Source: an uncultured Erysipelotrichaceae bacterium
GTDB taxonomy: Bacteria; Bacillota_I; Bacilli_A; Erysipelotrichales; Erysipelotrichaceae
Length of the DNA: 13,042 nucleotides
Direction of reading: 5' to 3'
Assembly (NCBI GenBank): GCA_902795875.1
Contig: CADBND010000049.1
Location: forward strand, 1 to 13,042
The notes beneath the pieces are model-generated. The model did not search any database. It was given only the letters and a program-made list of their open reading frames with translations, and was not told the DNA's origin. A program made the position numbers and the translations under genes. This document shows, in pieces, positions 7,501 to 13,034 of this stretch; position 1 is the stretch's first letter; each line of letters starts with the position of its first letter.

Positions 7501-10334
7501 TTTTTTTCAGAAGTGACATTAACTGTGAACCGATAATCTTTGTCCTTGCTGAGAGAATTACTCGTATTAACATACAGTTTTGAATTCCATGGTTTTCCTT
7601 CGCTAGGAACGGTGTTGATCTTTAACGAAGAACCTTTCAATGTCTGATCATAACCGTCATCGTGCGCTTCAGTAAGGCTTTCGATTGATAAATCTAACTC
7701 TTTATAATCCGCAGCTACGGTCTCTTGGTGTCCCGGAATATATTTCTCGATCTTTACGCTGTTTACAGTAAATGTGTTAACCGGGCTCAGACCCAACATG
7801 AACTGCAAAGTCAGATCTCCGCTTGATCCGGCAGGATTCTCCATCTCATATACGAGATTCTTTGTTTGACCCGCAGCGATACTTTGTTTATAGAGAGCTC
7901 CGAAAGCTTTTTCTCCCGGCTCATAATCCATATCTGCATTTCTGTAACAAACTTCAAATTCACCGATCTCTTTTGCAGATGTGACATTTGCGGTGATCCT
8001 GTATTTGTATCCTTCTTCGAGTCTTGTGTTGGTATCAACATAGAATTTTGAATTCCATACACCTTCGACTTTCTCGATAACCAGAGAAGGTACTTCGATT
8101 TTTTGAGAAAAAGTTTTATCATGATCCTCTCTGTATATTAAATCTGACAGATCGATTGGAACATATCCGCCTTCCGGTGTAATTGTACTGACAACAGGGT
8201 ATTCAAACTCTTCGTCCAAAACAGAAACAGTTTCTTCTTCAACAGTAACAACTGCCACCTTAACGTTACTTACAGTGATCTTGTTTCCGCTGGCATCGTC
8301 TGTGCTGCCCAGTTGCAGTCTAATGCGCAGCGGTCCCCCATCCTCGTTAGGAACGAAAGCATGTCTGACCGTCTTCTTTTCTCCCGCAGTCAGGCTCTGT
8401 CCATACAGACCGCCGTATTTTGCTTCTTTGTAGCCATCAAAAACCGCTTCGAATTGGCCCTGGTCTTTTTCACCCGTGATATCAAAGCTGACGGCATACT
8501 TTTTATTTGGTTCCGGTGTCACGCCGGTGTCTATCAACAGTTTGGAATTCCATACTTTCCTGTCAGATTCCGGTGCTTCTTCGATGTTCAGTGTAGCACT
8601 GCCATTTTCACCGGAAAGGCTCTGTGTATAACCGTTATTATGTTCTTCCGACACGTTGACATTGGACTCATATGAGAAGTCTTCCGGGAGGACGCTTGTA
8701 TAAGTTGCGTCTCCTTCTTTTGTTTCATAAGAGAAGTCATCCAAAACACTTTCATATTTCTGTTTCACTTCTTCTACACTGAATCCGCTCAACACGAACC
8801 TGTTTCCTTTGGCAGTATCAGTCTTTCCAAGCTGCAGACGTAGTTTCAAAGAACCGGCATTGGATTCCGGTGTGATCCACTGTTCCACATGATCGGTCTG
8901 TCCTGCCTTCAGGCTTCTGCCATACAGTACGCCGTAGGCATTCTCTTTACTTCCATCGAAACAAGCTTCATAATCTGCCTGATCGACATTAGAGACAAGA
9001 TCATATTTTACTAAGTAGGTCTTTCCTGCTTCCAGACTTACACCCGAATTGGCATAGAGACGGACTTTCCACACACCGCGGTCTTCCGCTTTTTCCGGTG
9101 CCTTATTTATTTTCAGGAATGCGTTCGCATAACTATCCTTAAGCTCAACATCATAACCTTCATCATGCTGTTCATAAACGGTTTCGAAGCTGTCATAGGA
9201 AAGATCGATCGGCACTTCCTCATAAGCGATCGGGATCAGATGATTGATATATTGTCCATTCCATGTGGAATCATCCAGCCTAAAACCGGAAGGAAGCACA
9301 TTGGTATAGTTATCGATGATCTTATCTACGGTTACGTTACCGAAGATCACCTTGGAGCCATCCGGTGCCTCACCCAAAGAAAGCTGCAGGACCAGGTTTT
9401 CCACATTTCCGTTTCCGGTCACGACCGCCTCGATCTTCTTGACCTCGTTGCCCTTCAGCTTCTGATCATAGATCGCACCGTATCCTTTTTCCTCTTCGCC
9501 GTTATTGAAAAGAAGTTCAAAAGGCATATCCTCATCACACATCATATCTGCCGTAATGCGATAACGCTCACCCGGTTCCGGAATGATACCTGTATCGATA
9601 TATAATCTTGACTTCCACACACCGGAGTCCAGCGGTGCGGAAAGATAGTTGATATTTACCGTATCATCTCTGCGGATCAGGATCGTGGTATATCCGCTGT
9701 CGTGTTTCTCATAGACGAGCGATTCTCTTTCGAAGTTGATCGGGGTACGAAGCGCATTCTCGTATGTGACCTCATCTTCGAATTCCCTGACCTCGATCTC
9801 CTTAAAGTCGATCGTAAACGGTGCCAGCATACCCAGCTGCAGATCGAGATAGCTCGTACCACCCGAAGCGATCATGATGCCCGTGATCTCATTCTCACCT
9901 CTATGGATCTGGTATTCCTGAAAATCACCGAATTTCACTTTACCCGCAACATTCGAATTGAATCTGTAAGTCACGAAGTAATCTCTGCCTGCTACAGTCG
10001 GATAGTTGCATTCCAGTTTCACATGCCAGGCTTCGCCATCGGTCTTGTTGGCGGTAAAACGGTATACGCCATCGACGACCTCACCCTTGCCGGAAACTCT
10101 GTCTCCTTCAAATTTTGCTTTGAAGATGGCCTCATTGATCCTTTCGGGAACCACTTCTCCCGAACCGGACGTCTGTGAGCCGCCTTCACTTGGAAAATCT
10201 TCGAACGGGAAGATCTCCTCCCAATCCGTTTCTTCCATATCCGCGCTGTCTTCTGCCCGCAAATTCTGCGCACATCCGCTCAACAAAAGCAAAAATACAA
10301 GCAACAGAACATTCAATGATCTCATATGTTTCAT
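4563..10334 (-). CDS. Giant lipoprotein of twelve tandem carbohydrate-binding-like modules
   Basis: This 1,923-residue surface protein appears to lack any catalytic domain. The signal peptide ends in lipobox LLSGC (Cys21), and an acidic Ser/Gly linker (about 22-64) leads into twelve modules of roughly 120-140 residues that fill the rest. A typical module runs: GYxxxL; W[KN]xKL[FY]; TGxxLxxGKxYRIS.DV; [FY]E[IV]xYNN or a variant; GxxY; LxLQFxLG; and a closing strand like NxFTVSNIKVEE. The pattern of alternating strands and the ending resemble galactose-binding-like folds such as the CBM4/9 superfamily; this is by eye, not by search. AAGGGGG (10341-10347) lies six bases before the ATG. It is the first gene of an operon with the GH32 enzyme, 35 bases upstream of it. 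The likely role is holding polysaccharide, perhaps fructan, at the cell surface. It has no LPXTG motif or other wall anchor. A structural adhesin is an alternative. Confidence 0.85.
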   Translation of the reverse strand: MKHMRSLNVLLLVFLLLLSGCAQNLRAEDSADMEETDWEEIFPFEDFPSEGGSQTSGSGEVVPERINEAIFKAKFEGDRVSGKGEVVDGVYRFTANKTDGEAWHVKLECNYPTVAGRDYFVTYRFNSNVAGKVKFGDFQEYQIHRGENEITGIMIASGGTSYLDLQLGMLAPFTIDFKEIEVREFEDEVTYENALRTPINFERESLVYEKHDSGYTTILIRRDDTVNINYLSAPLDSGVWKSRLYIDTGIIPEPGERYRITADMMCDEDMPFELLFNNGEEEKGYGAIYDQKLKGNEVKKIEAVVTGNGNVENLVLQLSLGEAPDGSKVIFGNVTVDKIIDNYTNVLPSGFRLDDSTWNGQYINHLIPIAYEEVPIDLSYDSFETVYEQHDEGYDVELKDSYANAFLKINKAPEKAEDRGVWKVRLYANSGVSLEAGKTYLVKYDLVSNVDQADYEACFDGSKENAYGVLYGRSLKAGQTDHVEQWITPESNAGSLKLRLQLGKTDTAKGNRFVLSGFSVEEVKQKYESVLDDFSYETKEGDATYTSVLPEDFSYESNVNVSEEHNNGYTQSLSGENGSATLNIEEAPESDRKVWNSKLLIDTGVTPEPNKKYAVSFDITGEKDQGQFEAVFDGYKEAKYGGLYGQSLTAGEKKTVRHAFVPNEDGGPLRIRLQLGSTDDASGNKITVSNVKVAVVTVEEETVSVLDEEFEYPVVSTITPEGGYVPIDLSDLIYREDHDKTFSQKIEVPSLVIEKVEGVWNSKFYVDTNTRLEEGYKYRITANVTSAKEIGEFEVCYRNADMDYEPGEKAFGALYKQSIAAGQTKNLVYEMENPAGSSGDLTLQFMLGLSPVNTFTVNSVKIEKYIPGHQETVAADYKELDLSIESLTEAHDDGYDQTLKGSSLKINTVPSEGKPWNSKLYVNTSNSLSKDKDYRFTVNVTSEKNIGLFEIDFRNADMEYGPGEKAFGVLYERSIAAGETKEFVFETKAQDEHFEIPLDGKLTVQFQLGKSPAENTFTVNSIKLEEWVPEHTVDVDGAYEEITVADLSRRQDSSDDFTQKVEGTALVIEEVRGLWKSKFYVDTNTRLEEGYKYRITANVTSAKEINFEVDYRNADMDYEPGEKAFGVLYNQSIAAGETKDIVLEMTNAATSSGNLTVQFQLGLSPVNTFTVNSITLERKEESSDPVEVVDKKSFDLWSKDGYKTSLSGADKSASVLFENTPDTHEVWQTKLFALTKTQLKAGKTYRISADVKADQSFGYEICYNNDGEEKGVGAKYELIASAAGETVTFDVTPNTDKLLNIQFSFGNAPTGTKVTVSNIKVEEFTETEGENIMTDPLTIWAPVHKWMDGGYVSSLTNDDSSATLKLDTVSDDPADWKVKLFVETGAKLEKDKEYRISYVLDADKAFDYNVFYNNGTEEKAVGDKYDLKADGSKVEHVVKPGADAELIIQLMVGKSPAGNKITVSDVDVEEIVSGSVEPPVHYWANDGYEVNLANTDSSATANIEKVPASEREPWKVKLFDETGAKLKAGKTYRVSVDVRSDAPMDYEICYNNGAAEKELGGQTGLNASSAKKTVTYLVAPEKDADLTLQFNLGNASGKNSFTFSNLKVEEAITDSKKNLIPNWRYNNTADINAMADEGYKTAFWRDDSSATFRIMRAPDERNPWNAKVTARTGFIPESGKGYRVSVDVTSKAEQKLFEIFYDGKDEMAYGALYEQRLTPGTKTFTHIIYPGDSKGELVLQLRFGKTDEDYGNKYVISNIKVEEVTFDQYNSKDIRNVSELVAQPGYNAELTKYADRDVVRLIRTPKNGREAWKNKLFVNTGTTLKEGEKYRITAVVKSIIPASFEVCLNNGDVEKGLGGIFGLMSRPQGEYISYSAYLKEDVNLAIQLSLGNCVAPNTIVLSDVKVEKAGNIDLVSDKIYCFQ
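4608..10142 (-). repeat. Array of twelve diverged modules within the giant lipoprotein
   Basis: Approximate residue limits are 1: 65-187, 2: 205-338, 3: 386-524, 4: 560-698, 5: 732-865, 6: 886-1026, 7: 1047-1178, 8: 1198-1324, 9: 1341-1471, 10: 1482-1611, 11: 1632-1763, 12: 1780-1909. By the central loop they fall into three classes. Class A (2, 8, 9, 10, 12) has NNG..EK..G. Class B (3, 4, 11) has a DG.KE.AYG.LY-like loop and later G[KS]TD...GN. Class C (5, 6, 7) has RNADM.Y.PGEKAFG.LY. Module 1 is the most divergent. Linkers are about 35-50 residues among modules 2-5 and mostly about 15-20 afterwards. Confidence 0.85.
6801..8141 (-). repeat. Recently duplicated class C modules 5-7
   Basis: Modules 5 (7740-8141), 6 (7257-7679) and 7 (6801-7196) share the RNADM.Y.PGEKAFG loop and the SIAAG.TK turn. 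Modules 5 and 7 share an uninterrupted 29-residue identity (residues 762-790 and 1077-1105). The DNA at 7965-8051 and 7020-7106 differs at only 3 of 87 positions. Module 6, between them, is clearly less similar. This part also looks richer in A+T than the flanking modules. Confidence 0.85.
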
Positions 10335-10439
10335 ACCGGACCCCCTTACGGATATCTTCTGATCTGCCGCTGTCAGAACGGTCTTTTTTCTTCAGCAGCA
10401 TTATCAAAAATGATATTCAAACGATAATAACCCAATTTA

Positions 10440-10468
10440 AGTATGTTCCTTAGTTTACGTAATGTCAA
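10440..10468 (-). promoter_or_regulatory. Promoter of the module-lipoprotein/GH32 operon
   Basis: On the minus strand a perfect -35 TTGACA (10463-10468), a 17-base spacer and a -10 box CATACT (10440-10445, 4 of 6 matches) lie about 110 bases upstream of the lipoprotein ATG. The predicted leader is about 100 bases. The spacer contains the TTACGTAA operator candidate immediately after the -35 box. Confidence 0.75.
10455..10462. promoter_or_regulatory. LacI-type operator candidate in the operon promoter spacer
   Basis: TTACGTAA is a perfect palindrome with the central CG step typical of LacI-family operators. It begins one base from the -35 box of the operon promoter, an ideal place for repression. 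It sits in the context TTAGTTTAC|GTAATG, and its flank TTAGTTTAC recurs exactly at the second palindrome (10538-10546). The divergently encoded LacI-family protein is the obvious candidate ligand. Confidence 0.6.
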
Positions 10469-10539
10469 TATTTATATGGAATAGCGATCAATGTTATTGA
10501 AATAATGTGTTTTTATAAAGGTTTTTCTCCTTATTTTTA

Positions 10540-10556
10540 GTTTACATTTTGTAAAC
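10540..10556. promoter_or_regulatory. 17-bp palindrome upstream of the regulator gene
   Basis: GTTTAC-ATTTT-GTAAAC has perfect 6-bp arms with a 5-base centre. It lies about 20-40 bases upstream of the -10 box of the LacI-family gene, touching the place where its -35 box would be. It shares TTAGTTTAC with the operator candidate at 10455-10462 but has its half-sites further apart. Auto-regulation by the LacI protein, or binding of another regulator, is possible. Confidence 0.5.
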
Positions 10557-10576
10557 TCCGCACATTTTTGCCGTAA

Positions 10577-10585
10577 TGATATAAT
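10577..10585 (+). promoter_or_regulatory. Extended -10 promoter of the LacI-family gene
   Basis: TG-A-TATAAT is a perfect extended -10 element, which can work without a good -35 box; indeed none is present 17 bases upstream. Transcription would begin near 10592. That is downstream of the possible ATG at 10589, which supports translation from 10619. Confidence 0.7.
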
Positions 10586-10606
10586 GAAATGGATAGAGAG
10601 ATCCAA

Positions 10607-10614
10607 AAAGGGGG
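10607..10614 (+). promoter_or_regulatory. Ribosome binding site that fixes the regulator start
   Basis: AAAGGGGG ends four bases before the ATG at 10619. The in-frame ATG at 10589 has no such site and lies at or before the expected transcript start. Confidence 0.65.
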
Positions 10615-10618
10615 TTTC

Positions 10619-11644
10619 ATGGCACTAAAAAGAGTCACGATGCAGGAGATCGCAGACGCATGCGGTTTGTCACGCAACACGGTCTCAAAAGTATTCAATG
10701 AACGCGGTTCCGTACCGGCAGCGACAAGAAACCTTGTCCTCGCCAAAGCAAATGAGCTCGGTTACTATCAGCGCTCTCTGACAGATGAACCGGCAAGTGA
10801 AAATGTGGGAACCATCGCCGTTTTGACCCAGCACAAACTGCTGAGCCACAATTTCGGTGCCTTTTTCATAACCGCCTTTACCAACTCCATCTCCCGAAAC
10901 GGCTACACCATGAAGATGTATGAACTCTCCAAAGAAGAGATTGCCACAAAGAAGTTTCCTGCCCGTTTTGATCCGGAACAGACCACCGGCATTCTGGGTA
11001 TCGAGCTGTTTGACCGGGAATATATCGACATGATCTGTTCCTTGAACGTACCGACTGTCTTCGTAGACGGATACCCGGGTATCGGAGAAACCCTGAGCAA
11101 TTGCGACATCATATCGATGGAAAACATTGTCAGTGAAACGACGCTAGTCGAACGCATGATCGCAGCCGGTGGAAAATCTTTCGGCTTCGTCGGTGACATC
11201 GAGCACTGCAACAGCTTCTATGAACGCTGGATCGGCTTTTGCCGGGCTCTTGAAAAAGCAGGCCTGCCAATCGACAAAGACCTTTGCATCTTAGAAAAAG
11301 ACGGCCTGCAATACGAAGATACAAAATGGCTTCTGGAACAACTATCCGCCATGCCGAAGATGCCGGACGGCTTTGCCTGTGCCAATGATTACCTGGCCAT
11401 CCATCTGATGAGTGCTTTAAAAGAAAAAGGAGCATCCATTCCCAAAGACATCATGATCGCTGGCTTTGACGGTTCACTTGAAGCAGCTGTCATAGAGCCT
11501 TCTCTGAGCACTGCGGAAATACCGGCAACCGACATCGGAAAGCTTGCAGCCTCTATCCTGCAAAAAAGGATACAGGAACCAAGCTTCCCATTCAACTGGA
11601 CCTATGTAAAAACAAGACCGATCTGGGGAAACAGTACCCGCTGA
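10619..11644 (+). CDS. LacI-family transcriptional regulator
   Basis: This 341-residue cytoplasmic DNA-binding regulator is divergent from the module-lipoprotein/GH32 operon. The N-terminal helix-turn-helix is typical: VTMQEIADACGLSRNTVSKV with the recognition helix at about 18-26, followed by the hinge segment ending NELGYYQ. Residues 60-335 form the periplasmic-binding-protein-like sugar-sensing domain, with the usual landmarks TGILGIE, PTVFVDG, FGFVGD, GFACANDYLAIHLMSAL, DIMIAGFDG and a late PSLSTAEIPATDIGKLAA stretch. The length is normal and no part is missing. Context suggests that it represses the operon through TTACGTAA (10455-10462) and is relieved by a fructan breakdown product. The sugar is inferred from the GH32 neighbour, not from the protein. 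It may also control itself via the palindrome at 10540-10556. Confidence 0.93.
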   Translation: MALKRVTMQEIADACGLSRNTVSKVFNERGSVPAATRNLVLAKANELGYYQRSLTDEPASENVGTIAVLTQHKLLSHNFGAFFITAFTNSISRNGYTMKMYELSKEEIATKKFPARFDPEQTTGILGIELFDREYIDMICSLNVPTVFVDGYPGIGETLSNCDIISMENIVSETTLVERMIAAGGKSFGFVGDIEHCNSFYERWIGFCRALEKAGLPIDKDLCILEKDGLQYEDTKWLLEQLSAMPKMPDGFACANDYLAIHLMSALKEKGASIPKDIMIAGFDGSLEAAVIEPSLSTAEIPATDIGKLAASILQKRIQEPSFPFNWTYVKTRPIWGNSTR

Positions 11645-11661
11645 TCGGTCTTTTCTTTTTT
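11614..11661 (+). terminator. Intrinsic terminator overlapping the end of the regulator gene
   Basis: AAGACCGATC (11614-11623) pairs with GATCGGTCTT (11643-11652), a perfect 10-bp stem with a small GGG/CCC stem inside the loop, followed by TTTTCTTTTTT. The 5' arm lies inside the last codons of the regulator gene and the stop codon is in the hairpin. Confidence 0.85.
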
Positions 11662-12030
11662 CATTAAAAACTTATCTGTTTTGATTATCCAGGTTACTAT
11701 TATATAGCTTAAATCATACATAAAGGTCCAAACAGGCACATATCTGATAAACGACTAATTGTTAAGCAAACCCCAGTTTTTTAAATTACCGATTTTACGC
11801 ATATCTTGATTCAAAGAATCCTTGTGGTGTCACGTTAAGTTAGTGATATTGAGGTGTCGCTCTTTCCTTTTACGCAAGGGATAGACAATACCTTTTCTTT
11901 CTCTTTTTTTGAACACGCGAAAATATGAAGATCGGCTTTGTAAATCCACACAATATTCTAAATTACCGCTAAAAGCTGCTCAACTTGGGTATATTGTTTT
12001 TGAAATCAAATTATAAGTGTTTTTATCCGT
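11662..12030. other. A+T-rich intergenic stretch without a convincing gene
   Basis: About 370 bases lie between the regulator terminator and the left inverted repeat. Nothing here has both a start with a ribosome binding site and coding length. A 15-codon minus-strand frame at 11755-11802 (MRKIGNLKNWGLLNN) lies here. So does a 40-codon stretch without stops at 11838-11957, also minus and without a clear start. Either could be debris of an old insertion element or gene, but I cannot assign them. Confidence 0.5.
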
Positions 12031-12041
12031 TGTCCTTGACA
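12031..12041. repeat. Left copy of an 11-bp inverted repeat flanking the TIR gene
   Basis: TGTCCTTGACA here is the exact reverse complement of TGTCAAGGACA at 12970-12980. The pair encloses 950 bases containing only the TIR gene. The bases after this copy (AAGAACCCA) partly resemble the outward continuation of the right copy read in reverse (TGGGGTACA), as expected for decayed ends of the same kind of element. Confidence 0.55.
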
Positions 12042-12075
12042 AAGAACCCACTTTAAGCTTCAGATATTTCCTTTA

Positions 12076-12807
12076 TTAGTCTTTCGAAAAGTATTTTATA
12101 AATTCATCGGCTATAGATTTCTCGTTTTCCCGGTCAGGGGCTTCATAGGTGTCAGGGGCTTCATAGGTCCGGCTCAATGACTCTTTTAGTTCTTTAAATT
12201 TTTGCGAGCGTGAGAGCCTGTTCGATGCCGTAAGCGTTTTTGGATGTTTTTCACCAAGTTTATTATTCAGATTATTAGGTTCTTTCTGATAGTTTTCAAT
12301 TACAATATCATGCTGTTTATTATCAGAAGTTTCAATAGAAGATCTTACGTTTGATGATTCTATTGCTGGTTTTTTAATAATTCTTTCATTGCTTCGGCCA
12401 AGCAGCTTTTTTATATGCAGACAGATTTCCGGTAGAGCTTCATCTATCGTCCTGTTTGTAGCGTCAAAGTAATTTAAAGGTCCCAGTTCATAATCGAGAC
12501 CTGGCCCGTACTCTGCTTCAGTAAATCTGATCGGAGCAATCTTCTTTTTATTTTTTTTTGCCACATTAAGTTCCTTGAGACACTGTTCCGGCTTTTTGTT
12601 CATGTTATCGGTAAAAAGCACCATTACGATCTCTGAGGATCTTATTCCTTCAGAAAGAACAATCTGCCACTGTTCACCAACGCCAATGACTTCGCGATCA
12701 ATAAAACAGGAAATCTCGTTATCGGCGAAGTAATTAAAAATCTTATCGGCAATTTCCGTATCTCTTCGTGAATAGCATATAAAGACATCAAATTTATTGT
12801 TTTCCAT
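12076..12807 (-). CDS. TIR-domain protein with a possible TPR remnant
   Basis: This 243-residue soluble protein has an N-terminal TIR domain (about 5-135). It opens FDVFICYSRRD, has FIDREVIGVGEQW (35-47) as the BB-loop region, the strand SEIVMVLFT, and QCLKELNVA (75-83), where Glu79 is the expected NAD-cleaving glutamate. Bacterial TIR domains often hydrolyse NAD+ or make ADPR-type signals in anti-phage defence; activity here is inference. The tail is lysine- and serine-rich. It includes LGEKHPKTLTASNRLS (184-199), which looks like one kinesin-light-chain-type TPR motif, and a perfect TYEAPD duplication (214-225). No membrane segment is seen. The ribosome binding site is weak, and upstream is only an isolated TATAAT. 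No partner gene (effector, sensor, cyclase) is adjacent. The A+T richness and the flanking inverted repeats suggest transfer. Confidence 0.8.
   Translation of the reverse strand: MENNKFDVFICYSRRDTEIADKIFNYFADNEISCFIDREVIGVGEQWQIVLSEGIRSSEIVMVLFTDNMNKKPEQCLKELNVAKKNKKKIAPIRFTEAEYGPGLDYELGPLNYFDATNRTIDEALPEICLHIKKLLGRSNERIIKKPAIESSNVRSSIETSDNKQHDIVIENYQKEPNNLNNKLGEKHPKTLTASNRLSRSQKFKELKESLSRTYEAPDTYEAPDRENEKSIADEFIKYFSKD
12133..12168. repeat. Perfect 18-bp tandem duplication in the TIR gene
   Basis: The unit GTCAGGGGCTTCATAGGT occurs twice without change (12133-12150 and 12151-12168). It is in frame and gives the repeated residues TYEAPD TYEAPD in the C-terminal tail. Confidence 0.95.
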
Positions 12808-12847
12808 GAACTTATTCTTTATTAACTGATATTGATATATTAAGTTT

Positions 12848-12853
12848 ATTATA
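12848..12853 (-). promoter_or_regulatory. Isolated -10 box upstream of the TIR gene
   Basis: On the minus strand a perfect TATAAT lies about 40 bases before the TIR ATG. At a 17-base spacing the -35 position is GGCGCC, inside the 8-bp palindrome TGGCGCCA (12870-12877), not a sigma-A hexamer. Promoter strength is therefore doubtful, or depends on another protein. Confidence 0.4.
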
Positions 12854-12969
12854 CTTCATTTTAACCCATTGGCGCCACTACTTGTTTCCTTATGTTTGAT
12901 GTTTGACGCCGCTTCATTTTACTGTTGTGTCTAAGATAAATGAAAAAGCCTTTTTTAAACTGTACCCCA

Positions 12970-12980
12970 TGTCAAGGACA
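12970..12980. repeat. Right copy of the 11-bp inverted repeat flanking the TIR gene
   Basis: TGTCAAGGACA is the exact inverse of the copy at 12031-12041 and lies 163 bases upstream of the TIR start codon. Confidence 0.55.
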
Positions 12981-13002
12981 GTGAAATAAAAGGTGCTTTA
13001 TG

Positions 13003-13034
13003 GAAGAAACTCAATTATGGGTTTCTTCTTTTTT
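13003..13034 (+). terminator. Plus-strand intrinsic terminator near the right edge
   Basis: GAAGAAAC (13003-13010) pairs with GTTTCTTC (13021-13028), a perfect 8-bp stem with a 10-base loop, and the T-run to 13034 follows. No plus-strand gene precedes it, so it would stop outside transcription from entering what follows, as in some insertion elements. Confidence 0.7.

Noticed and set aside
4608..10142. Repeated DNA considered as a CRISPR or other short-repeat array
   Set aside because: The repeats are long, diverged, in frame and coding; there are no short identical repeats with unique spacers.
10357..10378. TTCTGA/TCAGAA hairpin in the leader of the giant lipoprotein gene, considered as a riboswitch or attenuator
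   Set aside because: It is only a 6-bp stem with a 10-base loop, with no T-run and no recognisable aptamer core.
10589..10618. Longer start of the LacI-family protein at 10589
   Set aside because: This ATG lies about where transcription should begin from the extended -10 and has no binding site, while 10619 has AAGGGGG and starts right before the helix-turn-helix domain.
12031..12058. TTGACA at 12036-12041 considered as a plus-strand promoter
   Set aside because: No -10 box follows at 16-18 bases, and transcription would only run antisense into the TIR gene.
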